DNA of 64,000 bases from Nematostella vectensis (lineage: Eukaryota > Cnidaria > Anthozoa > Actiniaria > Edwardsiidae), in contig NC_064047.1 in the NCBI RefSeq assembly GCF_932526225.1, forward strand, positions 6,509,501 to 6,573,500, written 5' to 3'. This document shows positions 11,840 through 26,800 of this stretch, one piece after another (positions within the stretch are counted from its first letter, which is position 1; every line of letters begins with the position of its first letter). The notes under the pieces are model-generated. The model had not been told where the DNA came from, did not search any database, and saw only the letters and a program-made list of their open reading frames with translations. Position numbers and translations under genes: made by a program.

Positions 11840-14800
11840 TTAGCTAGACCCATTCTCCTGGGGTTTAACTCCTGAGGTCCAGTACTGCTCGGTCTGCATC
11901 TCTGTGATCCGGGATACCGTCCTCTCGAAGGCGAAGATCTCTTCTTCAGCAGTGAAAATGCTAGCCTTGCTGTTATCCGCGCTATCCTAGAAAAACAAGT
12001 TAAAGAGTAATCTTATATTCAGTCGCGGATTCAGGAACAAAATTATAGTCTTTTTGAAGAATTTGGATTTTGGCGAGAAAACCCGGAGCTCGGGTTTTTT
12101 ATTAATTCTGAGCCATCGTATCGATGACGGCATATACTAACACAATGCAAACCAAAAAAAGCAATCCATAAACTTATATTTTACTGGGTAGAATATTATT
12201 GTGAAACTTGGAAATTGCGAAACCTTTAGAGGAGTCGGGAAAGAGAGATTTTAAATTTTGGAATAACACTCTGGAAATGGCTACTTTCCTCATCTTGTTT
12301 TTGCTGAATCACTTTTCTAACTCAACAATTTGTTAGTTACAAACAAATTTCACTTGGCAGCCTGGTGTTCGCTATTTGGCAGCCTGGTGTTCGCTATTTT
12401 TCCGCTCACCCCATGTTATCCAAAATGGCGGCCAAATACCCGAGCTCCGGGTTTTCTCGCCGAATAAAAAACTACAACACCTAAAGTAGGCTAAAAAAAT
12501 CGAAAACAGCTTAACACTGTCGCCTCAATTAACTAAATGACGCTCATACATAACTTTCTAACTCCTAAATATTTTGACCTGTTTACGTTGAACACGTGAA
12601 TTGGATCCGAGCCTGATCAGCAAAGGAAGAGTAAAAAAGCATCCTTTTCTATCGGCAGGTTTCTAGAAGCTATTACGATTTAAATTTGTAATCAATTTGG
12701 AGAATGGAATAAACAACCTTGTTTCAGAAGGTTATTTTAAATAACATTTTTTCCTCTTCTATGTTAGTTTTCCGTTAATTAAAGCATTGACGTAACGTGG
12801 ATGCGTATGTGTCAAAATACGCAAAAATTATTCATTATTTTTTAATGGGGTATTGTTTATTTAGTTTTTCAGGTTCATATATTAAAAATAACAATCGGAT
12901 GTTTTCATGCAAGCAATAGTTCCTGATGGGAATTTTTGAAAGTAACTTTGCGCCAGACTGATCAAAGAGACTAGTGCGTTAGGATTGTCACGTCATACTA
13001 CAGCCGGAATTTTCTTATAATTCTAAATGGTGTTACCCATTGTTTCTCAATTCTTCTTGTTGAATTCATATGCGCGCATTGCCAGTTTTCTTTAACTCTA
13101 ATTGATGAATTCATTTGTGCACATTTTCAATTGTTCTCTTATCATTCTAATCAATTAATTAATTTGGGCACATTGTTAATTGTTTTCTAATTATTTCAAT
13201 TGTTGAATTCGTTTGGGCACAATGTTCACTGTTTTCTAATAGTTTTAATTGCGCATTGTATTTTTCCCTTTTTTTAATTGTCTTACTCATATTGTATGCT
13301 TGAATTGCCCATCGCTTTCTCATAATTCTAATTGTTGAATTTATTAACGCAAATTTTCTATTGTTTTCTCATAATTCTAATTGCTGAATTCCTTTGCACG
13401 CATTGTTCATTGTTTTCTCATAATTCTAATTGCTGAATTCCTTTGCACGCATTGTTCATTGTTTTCTCATAATTCTAATTGCTGAATTCCTTTGCACGCA
13501 TTGTTCATTGTTTTCTCATAATTCTAATTGCTGAATTCCTTTGCACGCATTGTTCATTGTTGTCTCATAATTCTAATTGCTGAATTCCTTTGCACGCATT
13601 GTTCATTGTTTTCTCATAATTCTAATTGCTTAATTCCTTTGCACGCATTGTTCATTGTTGTCTCATAATTCTAATTGCTGAATTCCTTTGCACGCATTGT
13701 TCATTGTTGTCTCATAATTCTAATTGCTGAATTCCTTTACACGCATTGTTCATTGTTTTCTCATAATTCTAATTGCCGAATTCCTTTGCACGCATTGTTC
13801 ATTGTTGTCTCATAATTCTAATTGCTGAATTCCTTTGCACGCATTGTTCATTGTTTTCCCATAATTCTAATTGCTGAATTCCTTTGCACGCATTGTTCAT
13901 TGTTTTCTCATAATTCTAATTGTTGAATTCCTTTACACGCATTGTTCATTGTTTTCTCATAATTCTAATTGTTGAATTCCTTTGCACGCATTGTTCATTG
14001 TTTTCTCATACGTTTAATTGTTGAAGTCATTTACGGGCATTTTCTTTTTCCCCTTCATATTAATTGTTTTACTCATGCAGCGCACATTTCCATTGTCAGT
14101 TGTTTAATTCTAAATGTTTAATCCATTTGCACTGAAATCAAGTTTACAGACTTACCAATGATTATGATTCAAGACTTACCGATGACAATGATAGGTCGTC
14201 CATTAGCATTCTCTGAAATTCCAGGTCCTTGGTCGATAAAGGTGACGCTTGGAACAAGTCCGAGGGCGACGCCTCAGCCGAACAAACCAACCGTACCTGC
14301 AAAGGTTAGAAATCGTCGATCAACCACTCCTTTGTTATTGTTTGAATAAATATACAAATAAATAAATGGAGTAGCTAATCACCCTCCTTGCAGCTAGATG
14401 CTGATTACAAGAGCGCAGATTCAGACGTGGTCGAGTTGAAGGTCCTTAAACCTCTTTTATGTGTTTGTGTTATTACCATAAGGATGTATAATCATTGGCG
14501 ACAGAGGTTGCGTGACTCAAGAGGTAATAGCGTTGCGTGAACTGTATCTTAGACGTTGTGTGACTTACCCTATTATCGTACAGCGTGTCGATAAGTGTGA
14601 TAAATCGGCGCGCCTCGGTCTTCTTGTACAGCGTCATCTGCGGGATGTCCCGTATGAAGATGACGTCAAAGTGTTTGCATAACGCAAGGTAGTCCGCAGC
14701 ACCCAAAGGCTGGACGAAAAGGAGAATTTTTTAAACATTATCAGATATAGAGATTTTCATATAGACCTGAAGTCAGACCTCCTTTCAACTAGCGGCCACA

Positions 14801-17800
14801 TTGCCACCCAAAGGACAAAATAAGCGCCCAGGACGCTAAAACGACCATGCACGATATGTTATCTACGCAGAGCTCAGTATGCAAGCGATACAGGCAAATT
14901 TGGCCATATAACAAAAAAATCAATTTCAAAGATTTTTCCCCATATATGGTAAGTATATCCCTTAGAAAAACTGAAAAAAAGAACATCCCTTAGAGAAACA
15001 AACAACCAAACAATAAATAAACTTTAGGGGATCTTCCAAAAAATACCATTACTAACCCTAGCACAAAGCTCTTCGAATGTAAAATCCGCCACTAGGTCGC
15101 ACGTTCTAGGCGCGTGCAATGTGCGTGCTCCACCAAGTACCGGGATATCCCGGGCACGTGTTTTGCACGTGTCTTCCTCGTAGTCGGTGAGGTTGCGGAA
15201 AATCCCGTCCAACTCTTTATTGGTGCGAGGGTCATGTGAGCTAAAAGAAACATTATTTGAATACTGGGATATCTGTGTTATTGACGGGAAGTACAGGGAT
15301 ACTCGATATTTTGTACAAACGAGAAATTCTGCACATCTTGGCATACGGCATAAACAACTTTCACATATCGTATAAAATGATTCATTGAATACTTACCTAA
15401 AATAAACCTTTCCAACATACTGAATATCTGGCAGGGAGAAAAAAAAACATTGAAAAACAAAAAAACATTGGAAGTACCGAAAGATGAGTGTAGACAAACC
15501 TCTTAATCGATAATCGATTCCCGAATCCAAGCATAGTACAGTACAATTTTTCTATAAGAAATGCAAAAAAGTAAGGAAACAATAGATTAGAAAAATGGAA
15601 GCCATCTACGATGCCCGATGACGAGTCCCTCTTCCAAAACTGAAATACTTATTTTCTTCGTTAAAAAAATATATTGTGATTTTTTCCTTCAACACTTTAC
15701 ATTTCGATAATAAATATACAACAGAAATAGCCGAACAACATGATATGAGCATTACAAATGTTTTCACATTTCGCTACCAAATCAACAAAGCCGCCAAAGC
15801 AATGCATTACGGGTAGGGCTAGGAAGTAGTCACATGACAGATCTCGCATTCTTACCTTTAAAATAGGGATGAAAGGGACAAAGTTACTTCTTTGTAGCCC
15901 ATTCTTGTACAAATCTGAGAAAAAAAATCGCCGTAAAATGCATGAGACAACCAGCTGGCTGTACGTGAATGAATGGGGTAAAAGAGGAGCAGAAAGCGCG
16001 CAGTAATTTCATGTGAAAAAACCTAAGACTTTTCACTAACAGAAGGTGTGTTGTAAGAGTTTCTTAAAATAAATTTCAAACTAAAAGATCACTCACAGAC
16101 GACCACGGGTTTACCATTGGTTCAAAAGGTTCTCCAACCGTCGAGAACCGAAAGCGCTTCGAACGAACCCGACGCCCTCTTTTAAGTCGGCACTTTTTCG
16201 ACGTTTCGGGGCTTTGGCGGTAGAAGAGCCTCTGGAAAGGGCTCAGGGCCACCGAGAACCCGAAAGCGTTTCAAACGGAGCCGTCGCCTTCTCTTTCGTC
16301 GCGTTTGTTTGACGCACTTCCAGGTTTTTGGAGTTTAGTACTTCATGTAGCCATCAATATTGGCTGAAGTTAGGGTAAGGGTTGGGGTCAGTGTCTAGGA
16401 CACACTTTATTGATGGCTACATGAAGTAGCAGGCTGTAAAAAAAACCTCTGGGATCGCGGGCTTAGTGGACGGTCAACTAAAACGCATTACGACGTTGAA
16501 AAACCAACGAGTTATTGATGAAAACTAAGATAAGATAATGAGCTTCCTAACTGTTTGAGCTCTCAAAAGAGCCCCTACGGAGACAGAAAATGTAAGGCTC
16601 TCTCTATTAGAAGTAGCAGGCTGTAAAAAAACCTCTGGGATCGCGGGCTTAGTGGACGGTCAACTAAAACGCATCACGACGTTGAAAAACCAACGAGTTA
16701 TTGATGAAAACTAAGATAAGAAAATGAGCTTCCTAACTGTTTGAGCTCTCAAAAGAGCCCCTACGGAGACAGAAAATGTAATGCTCTCTCTATTAGTACA
16801 TGCGGAAGGATGTTTGTCAACCGCTCTTAAGTGTCTTTCACATAAATCATCACTTAAACTATGAGGAAAGGCAGTGTTATTTGAAAAGGTTCTTGATTCA
16901 AACACGAATACAGATCTTAATTCCATTTCGCGCAGCAGGCACAAAGGGAGAACAAAGGAAAAGTAACTTATCACAGTGCCAATGAGAAACTTGGGAATTT
17001 TGTTGATGCTTTTATAATCATTGTTCGCTATTTTTGTCAAGGTTCCCTTAAAATTGAAAAAAAAAGTAATAATAATCTACCATCAGTGTCCCCTAGTACC
17101 ATCCTGCCAGTCCACGATCAGTTCTTTGGGGGAAATTTAAAAAAAAGTCGCGATTCGAAAGGGATAACAGGAGGTGAAATGCTGAAAACTTAGTTTTACA
17201 AAAAAAAAAAAAAAAAACCGGACACTCTTCATCAATTCTATGGTTTCAAGGAGCACTTGCATGGTGAAAAGTGATTTTAGTATGTTATTTTGGAAAACTC
17301 GAAAACAGTTAAATCATTCGGAATAACCAAAAAATCCATGCTGGTTTGTTAAATGACCTTTGATCAAACAGATAGATACAATATCGTTTGGGCAACTCAC
17401 ATCGAACGGATGGAAACGAGTTAGAAATTTTACTTTTAGGTTTCAGTACAGACTGTACGTTTACACAAACCTTGAAATTGCATAAGGTAAACTTCTTTTC
17501 TATTTATCCACTTGTGCGTAAACAAGAAGGTTTTACATTGTTTTGCCGCACACTTGCTCATATTTTATTCTAATTCCTTAGTAGAAGCGTGCCCCCTTCA
17601 AAGCGCACCTTGAATGTAATCATCTTTTGTGTAATATGTAACATGCTGCGAAGGACTCATACAGTCCCTATATCTCCCAAATCCGCCGACTGGGGCACTG
17701 CATATTCCAGAAACAGCCCATAAGGCTCAATGAGTGATGTAAAATTGCGTGGTTCAACCGCATGGGCCATAGAACTATATAAATGGCTCAAGATTAATGA

Positions 17801-20800
17801 ATAACACTAGAGGTTTACAACACAAGCTTGAATGTGGTTTTCCTTTTACAATGAGTGGAAAGAGGAACAATGACACAAATGACGAGCGTTGGCACTGTCT
17901 TTTAGGAGAACGCAGTGGAACAATCTGGATAGATTCAGAAGTTTGAATATATTTAATTTTTTCATTTTTTTTTTACTCGTCTACGCAATCATAAAAAAAA
18001 ACAATTCGCATTTTTTTTTTCAATTATGAACTCAATTATTACTTCAATTATGTACTTTAAAGCTAAACTGTAAAGATAAGAAAAAAATAATGGATGTTAA
18101 AAAGTACAGGAAGCCATAATGTGGAAAACGCGTGCTGTTGACTAACTAATGCATAAATAAGAAGAGAAATCTGACAGCTGATTAACCAATCCAAAAACAG
18201 AAGAGGCGAGCACGTGTCTAAAACAACCAATCAAAAGATTGAATGAAACAATACCTCAAGTAATCGGGTTGATGAGTGTATATAGACCTTTCAGGGTTCG
18301 CTGTCGCAGTCTTCGCTGGCACAAAGTGCGGCTTTAGATACAAAAGATGCTTAAGATGATGGACGTGCCAAAAATAACGGAAAGCGACGAGACGAAAATA
18401 GCAGCCAAAGCGTGCTTAAATTTCCTTCGTGTCTGAGTAAATAGTTCGCATTGAATACACAAGCTGTTAAATCTGATTATTTGGTTATTCGTGTGGGAAT
18501 TCGTTAGGTATTTCAACCCTGTTTATTAGTTTGCTGTAAAATAATAAGTAATTGTACTAAAATATGGAGCAGAAAAAGCAAGTGAGAAACTGATAAATTT
18601 TACAAATAGTACTTCCAAGGTTTCCTTTGCACGAAAAATGTAAATTTTAAAAGCAGAAAAATAAAATATCGCAAATATATGTGGGGAGCGATTCGTCTAG
18701 AGCTACGTGTTCTTAATATACGTGGGATTAATCCGATCCAAGCCGGAAATTTATTTCGTTGGATAAACAAGTTAAAGCATTATGGGTGAGGCACACCCTG
18801 ATATATTTATAACTGGCAATCAGGGAAAAAAATTAAAATTATAATTAAAATATTTTTATCAAAAAAACAGAAACAAAAAATATTAAAGGAAACAAAAAAC
18901 TCAGGGTGGTCTTCTTATGGTGTGATAAATTAAAGCGTAGTTAAAAGCATGGGTAAAAATTTAAAGTTAAAGACATAATAATAAGGCAAATTACCATACG
19001 AACGAGTCAATACAGGCCAGAACAAGAAAAGTGGGTGGAAAGAAGGAATTGTTATTTCAGTGCACAATGAGCGACAAACCAAACCAAGTACGGCGGATTT
19101 CCCCCGTTAATTACAACGTGGAAGCTTAGTAGGAAGTGGCAAAGATAAACGGAAGACGATTGATTTTCAACAGTGTAAATCTTTAAAGTAAAAGGATAGT
19201 ACATAAAAATACCAACCTGCCCCCACAGCATAAAGATAAGCCACTGACAAGGGCCAAAAGAAGTTTTTCGCTTCTAGAAAAAGAATACTTTCTCACAGAA
19301 TGGCTATTCAATCTACTTTTCACTCAAAAACTGGCATTTTTTATCTGTTAATGTAACGCGATTTTCGAAAGACCTGGAAAAGGGGATATCTTATTTTAGT
19401 ATATCAAACTCGGGAACCTCGCAAGAACAAGCGATTTGATTGGTTGAGAAACTCGGGATAAAATGCAATATATACCTCCAAGGAGGTAAATATTTTCCTG
19501 CGCCACGAAATCAAGCAAAATGGCGTGTGTAACAGCCGATATGCAAGTGTTTCCGAAAAGAAAATTGCTCTAAAGCTCGTCAAAAGGCGGATAGTGGCTT
19601 TAAAAATATATACCTCGAGCCTTCGGCTCTCGGGTAGATATTTCGCCAGTATCCACCTTAATGGAAATTGTATAATTGTGAAAGGATCTATCTTGTTATT
19701 TCATTTTTTTTTTCTTTTCAGAGATCAGCTCTGAAGAGCTACCTGTGCAAGGATCGTCCAGATTGATAACCATGATTTCATAATTCCTGTTAGCTGACTT
19801 TATTCCCTTGACAAATTACCGCAGAGCAAACCTATTTATCCGTACCGGTATTTTAAGAAAGGTGTCGCATGCCTTCTTAACGGGGAGATTACTACGACTG
19901 TAACACAGCACTAAGACAATCCATTTGAACGGCGTCTAGTGTAGCGCGATCAAATTGCTTGTTACATCGTGCGACATTCGCAATTCTCACGTATTTCTAA
20001 ATGCAGTTGTCAAGTCATTTCCACCAAGTAACGACACTTTCAAAGCTACCAAATAAGGCTGTTATCGAGAAAAAAAAAACACGCGTTTATCTACCGATCG
20101 CAAAGTTTCATTACTAGAACACGTCCACTTGTCGAGACTTTAGAAAACATGACCTCAGATCCCTAAAACAACAAAAGGGTAATAATAAAAAAATACCACG
20201 AAGATAACACGTCATATTACAAAAATAATTAAGTTTTCTATACACTCGACAAGGTGCCAAAGAAATTCTTTTTTGAAGTAGATTGTGGTTTTGGTTGCAA
20301 CTTCGCGCTATTTCTCCCAGTTTCCGTGGTGTAAAACTAGTAGCGCATTCTCTGGACGCTTCAAAATATCGCTTGTAAGACCATAGATAGCACATGTCAG
20401 AGCTTGCTAAGTGACAGGCCTTTTAAGTGACGCTTATATGTTAGGGAGGAACGGAATGCGTCACGGCCCTGGGTTGTTGACGTAACGACGCGGGGAGACC
20501 GTATAAATATAGCGAGTGTTCACTTTCCACAAGCTAAAATCATTAACAAGTGGGCAAAAACGACAAGGCTGCACCGGAACAAAAAGGTACATTGGGAGAA
20601 ACGTCTAAAGTTTAAAGGTACGTTTTAAAATTTCCATTTTATGTACTGTTACAAATGTAAAAAAAATATAGGGAGTTCACTTTCTAAGAGCTCAAAGAAC
20701 ACTATCAAGTATGGGAAACGTTAAGAACGCACAATAACCACAGATACATTTGAAGAAACTCTTATAGTTTTAAGGTACGTTTTGAAATGGCCATTTCATT

Positions 20801-23800
20801 TACAACAATTAAATAAAGCGAGTTCACTTCCAACGGTCTTAAATGCTAACAAGCTAGTGGCGAGAAACAGTAAGACCGCAACAGAAAGAAAGAAAGATAT
20901 CACTAGGAAGTATCGAGTATCGTATCTGGATAACTATCCTAGAACTACTGGCTTCTAAAAAATATATATTAATGAATAAATGCTTTACTTGACATGTTGT
21001 GATTCCATTAATGTATAAGGAAGCTAGAAAGAAATTTGACTTGGGGTGTAATTGAATTTTCAGATTACCAAAACACCTCAATAATTTCGCTGTACCTTGT
21101 GTACTTGACTCTGTTGGCATAAATCAAAAAGACAAATGTATTATAGAAGAACATTTTGAGTAATCTAGTAAAACGCGATTGATTTTTTTCTAGGCTACAC
21201 ATAGACTTATGCCATCTCTTTAATAATAATATGAATAGATGTGTGAAAGGGCAAAGAATGGGGCCTCCCCCCTTCATTATGAAAAATGTTCGGGGTCTGT
21301 CCATAGTTAAAATGCCTTTTTGGTTGGCTAACAAAAAGGCGTCGTATGTTGACGCTTTACTTATAGCTTATGAAAAATCCGTGAGAACTCTTACACTCGA
21401 TTTCAAGTGAGCTATCTAACCGATCACTCTGACTTCAATAATCATATCTATCATCACTTAGGCCACTAGACTGGACTTCCAGGTCGTGATGGGATGATTT
21501 AAAACTACTTCAAATACCTGAGGGAAAATACCTTTTATGAACAAATTCCGTGTAACCACTTAATGTGACAAGAATAAAACAATAAACAAAAGCATATCGC
21601 TTATAAAGTCCGTTACTGCTTTTGAATCACGTACTGCAAACTCCGGTATTTCCTTTTTCGCGAAATAAAGGTTCTTCTTTACAATTGCTTTGACTTTTTC
21701 CTTATAGATATCACGCATTCTCGTTGAATCTTTTTTTCGTCGCTCTCACGCAGCCATTTCTGTGTTTATTTTGGTTTAAATTTGGCACTAAAGTAATATA
21801 GTCCATAACGGTTAAACATTACGTTTCATTCCTTATTGAAGTCTTGCGGTTAAGATTAAAAAAATAAATTATATTCTCAAGAAAATATTTACGATACAAT
21901 AATTTATCTAATGTTGATAGACGTCGGGAGTTGTTTTACCTCATAACATGTCATAGCATAATATGCTATTATAAATATTATTTTGACTTCACAACATCGT
22001 GCTGTGCTAAAATAAAGTACCCAAATCATTTCTTGCGTATTTAACTCCATAAAAAAGATACCGAAATATTCAACAAAAAGGTTGTATGTCCCCAAACATG
22101 ATAATTACAAAAAAAAATCGGTGGATCAAGTTATACTTTCTATCATTTTTCCCCTACAGGACTAAAACAAAGATGAAACTACAGATTGCTATCCTGATTG
22201 GCTGTCTCCTAGCAACGCTACCATGTGACCTGGCTGGACCAATAAAGACTTCATCTGCGTGTTACCGCTGCTACAAGAACTGTCAGCAAAAAGCGTTGGA
22301 CACGTGTTATTTCAAATGCATTGAGGCCCCTATAAGGATAACTGTAATGTGCCATGAAACGTGTCTAGTTACAGAGGTCGAAGATTGTATGAAGAATGGA
22401 GACTGCAAAACAGAAAAGTTATCGGTTGGCGGAAAATACTGAATGAAACTAGACAAGAGGGAATAAAACACGAGAAAAGAACAGTGTAAATTTAAACAAA
22501 TCTCAATTCAAGCAATTTTTTGTTAGCTGAAGTTGCGTCTTAGTAGTTTTTGTTTTCTCATTCCTGCAACCTTACACAACCAAACCTCCAGTTAACGCCC
22601 TCTTCAGTTTCTGCTTGCGTTATTAGCTGCATTTTTGAATTTATCAATATTTAACAAAATCACACAGCCATTTACTATACGTGAATTATTCCTACGAGAA
22701 TTATAAGTCAACACTTTTGCCTCTTCTTTTTTCTAATTTTGACCAAAAAACAACACATATAAAAAATCGCTTCAAAGACGACAGTGTTACTTTTCGAAAA
22801 GGCTTCCTTTTATCCAAACAAAAGCAAGGCTGTAATATAAAATCAATAACAAAATTCGTTTCAATGTTTAAAAAAACGTACATTTCATCATTCGTAAAGT
22901 GTATATCACGTAATCAATAACTACTTTCAAAAAAAGTATTTTATTAAAACGATAAAATCTGCATTATGTTTTATTTCTCTACTATTAGAAGAGTGATGCT
23001 AAATAAAAAACGTGAGTCAAGTATTTGGTCCTTTTTCTCACGCTGACGAATCAGCACATGAGCCAAGAAATCAAATGCCTATAACATTTAAAAAACAGCG
23101 CATAGTCAACATTTCCCTTAGTCTCCCCCGAAGCTATTCTGGGCTCTTTGTGGCCTGCTAGCCGGCTCTAAAGAAGAATTCTTAGACTACTGTTTTCGAA
23201 GTTTTGGGATTCCTGGCACGCAAAAATAAATAAATATCGCTTTTGCTCGCCACAGAAACCCCAGTTAAACTATATCCCAGTGATGAATTTTCATGCACGC
23301 TCATTGGTCAATACGGGCCACGTGCATATTTTCACAGGACAAATATCAGTCGATAACGTCCAGCCAATAAGATATCGGTGCAGTCAAAACTCACTTTTTG
23401 TCTGCCCAATGACTCCTCAAACAAGGATTTCAAAACGCTATGAAGGCATAGAAATAATTTTTTATTTCTTTTATATAATAATCATCAATATATTTTTTTT
23501 AGAATTTATCCTGAAACGGGAAAGAAAAAGCAATGACAAAAAAACTTCACATCAGCGCAGCGCGCACTCGTGGCGTCATTCCCGTGCACGTCAGCGCGCG
23601 CGCAGAAGACATTTCAAAATTGAAAACTTTTGCTTCAATTTCTAGTCCTGAAATTTTGTGATGATGTAATTAAATATTATGAATAGAGGATAGGCATATA
23701 AGCCAACGTACTTTGAATATTATCCTAATATACCTGTATTGGTATTTAGTGGAATAAAGTTATTATCATTTCTATTCCAGCTCTCAGCAGAACAATAAGA

Positions 23801-26800
23801 AAACAGTCTAGGTGTAAATCATCAGTTGAAATGCAAGTTTTGAGCTTGTTGTTTTTGTTCTAATAAAAAAAATGTTGCATGGATTTTTATCTTTCGCGAA
23901 TGGCAAACATAACAGCGCGCGCTCGTGGCGTCATTCGAGTACACGTCAGCGCGCGCAGAAGACACTTTTCGCATTTTCAGTGTAGTCACTGGGACATAAA
24001 ATAAATAAACCCCTTCTTTGGCTCACTGTGATATCGGCGGATAATGTCCGCGGATGAGAAATGGTCCTCAAAATTTCACAGTTGCCCTCGAAGCTTCGCT
24101 TCTCGGCCAACTGTTTATTTTTCGTACCATTTCTCATCCTTGGACATTATCCGCAGATATCCCAGCCGCCAGAAGAGGTTTATTTACTTAAGTTATTAAG
24201 GCCCTGGCCAAACGAGGACACATATTGCCGGAAACATGTTGTCCGCGCGCATGCTTCCTCCATGTTTTCCAGTTTGGCCACCACGGAAACATTGTTGCAC
24301 GACACACATTTTGTGTCCAGGACAAAAAAGGTTTCCACAACGAGGGAGAAACATTTCATGTTTCCAACCGCGTGGAAACATTGTTTCCCGAATGTATCCT
24401 CGTTTGGCAAGGCAACATTTTCTAGGCTCGTTGCCTGGCAACCCTCGCGGTGTACCAAATCAAAATGGCGGACGAAGATGTCGTTGTGGTGCAGAAAAGC
24501 CCAAAGAAAAGGGAAAGGCACTGGACAGACGAAATAGAGCGTTTGATTGTGTCTTACGAAATAGGAAATGTCTATCGGACATATCCAACAAAGAAGAGAT
24601 ATGATCAAGTTCGAATTAATGTCTTAAACTTCAATAGTGCAAAGACAACTAAATTTTCAATTTTCTCTGGTAACCTGGAAGATAATAAATAAAGAATGGA
24701 GTGTTTTTTTAAGCAAAAGAGTTTTCCGTTTCGTTATTTTCACGCGCGCGCTAAAAATGGCGTCATTTCAAACGAGCGCGCGTTTTTTTTATTTTATTTT
24801 AAATCACATTTTTTTGTCGTTGTTGCCGTAGAAAACCATTCCCCAGAAGCTCGCCGTGATTGCCTTATGTATAGAGATTATTATTTTCAACTTCGAAATG
24901 ATCAAATATAATCTACGGCTCTGCAGTTTCAATATTTACGGAGATCTGTACTTGCTGCAGGGGAAACATGTTTCCCCAAATTTTCGTAACTGTTTGGCCA
25001 CCCTCGGAAACATTTAGGAAACATGTTTTCCAAATGTTTCCGGCAACATGTGTCCTCGTTTGGCCAGGGCCTAAATATCCGAAATAACCCACTGGCTGTT
25101 TGATAGTCTATTATAGTCTATTTTGGCGTGTTTTTCCCAAATGCTGGGAGATTGGTGACATGTGAGATTGGTGACAAGTGGACATTCTCAACGTTTACAG
25201 TTCTAGGTCAATAAAAGCTTCAAAATATGGTATGAAATGTGCTTTAATAAGAAATCGATCGAGCGAGCTAGAAAACAACAGTTTTAAAAATGATGAATAC
25301 GATAAGTGTCGCCCCCTTCCCTCCTTCCCCCAACAACAATTTTCGCATATTTCTTTTTCACAAAGAACCCAAATGCTTGAAGAGCACAGTAAGAGCACCC
25401 ACGGATTAGTATCCCTTCCCTTCCCCTCCCCAAGGCTGCCTAGCAGTCTTTACACCTATATGGCTGAGAATGGCAGATATTCTGGAAAAGTGATTGCCTG
25501 CTTACTGGCTCTCATTTGAGTTTATTCAGGAATGTTCTGTTTTCAGAACTTTGGGAAACCTGTGGTGAGCAAATGGGCAAGAAGCACCTGGTCAGCTTGC
25601 ACCCTGTGCACCAGTAAGTGGCGCCTAACGCTCATGTGTTGACTAAAACATTTTAGAAAAGCTCCAAGTGAAAGCCGCTAGCAGTGGGGGGGGGGGGGGG
25701 GGGGGGAAGGGGGTTGATCTGCTTTGTTGAGAAAAACTTATATTTTCCATGGTAATTGAATGGGATGATAAGTGGGGCTTTTTTCTTTGGACTGGATAAA
25801 GCAGGATTTTTTTGTAACTGAAGGCCATGTACGATTTCAATTTATTTTTAAAAAGCATCCCCACTTCACCCCTAAAAAATTAAATGGTCGAACCCTAATA
25901 ATAGCCTAATAATAGCCTTACCATCAGGATGCCTATTAGATGTAGCAATCACCACAACACCTTTGTCAAACAGGGCCGTGAAGAGTCTTCTTAGGATCAT
26001 AGCGTCTGCAATATCTGTTACCTGGGAGTGAGAATATGGAGACATTATTGTACTGTGAAAAAAAGGATTGCAGATTAGTTCCTGATTTGGGTTGTTTACA
26101 TAAGGCATTTTGCTGTTCAAATTAAGAGTTTAACATAAGGTTTGTCTCTCACTCACTTCTGTGATTCAGTACTGTATGTGCACCTCCATAAAGAAAAAAA
26201 TTTTTTTTTGCCTGAAGAATCTTCAGATATGGCAGAAACGGCACTATTCTATCAATGAATGAGAATGATAACCTGTAAGCGGTAATCGCACTAGTTAACG
26301 TTCTTGTCAAAAACAACTATCGCCCATAATTTTTAACTGAAAACGCAAAAAAAAATCAAAATTTTGAAAGCAGTGTGCCTACTGGAAGTTTCTTTGAGGA
26401 TGTGATAATGTAGCACAGATTCTCATGAATTCTGTTGTCTTTTGGCGCTTGAGGTTTCCAATGTCCTGCCAGAAGTAAACCGGTGCTATTGCCTCTTTAA
26501 GAGGACGATTCCTTTCAACAAGTTCACGATTGATTTATACCTGGAATTCATCAAAGCACAGCAGCCAGGACTTTAAGCTGATTTCTTCAGCAACAGGTGG
26601 GATCGGGTCGAAAGGCTGGGACCGGACAGACAACGGATCTCGAGGTGGCAGGGCCTTCTTTAGCTTGTGAATTTCTAAAAATTTGCAAATATGTTATCAG
26701 GGAGCAGGCATTAAAGAGCTCTTCTCAGGCCAACTTTTGACACTGTTTTCTTGTAAAAAATATGTCTTTTGAAAGACATATTATTTGAAAAAAAATCCAA

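Noticed and set aside
22086-22172. Upstream ATG for the cysteine-rich gene
   Set aside because: It lies before a strong acceptor (22159) and would put a Lys/Arg-rich stretch ahead of a clear signal peptide.
24180-24608. 142-codon minus-strand ORF in the Harbinger-like element
   Set aside because: Antisense of the repeated GGAAACA terminal region; no domain features, and the Myb-like frame on the other strand is more convincing.
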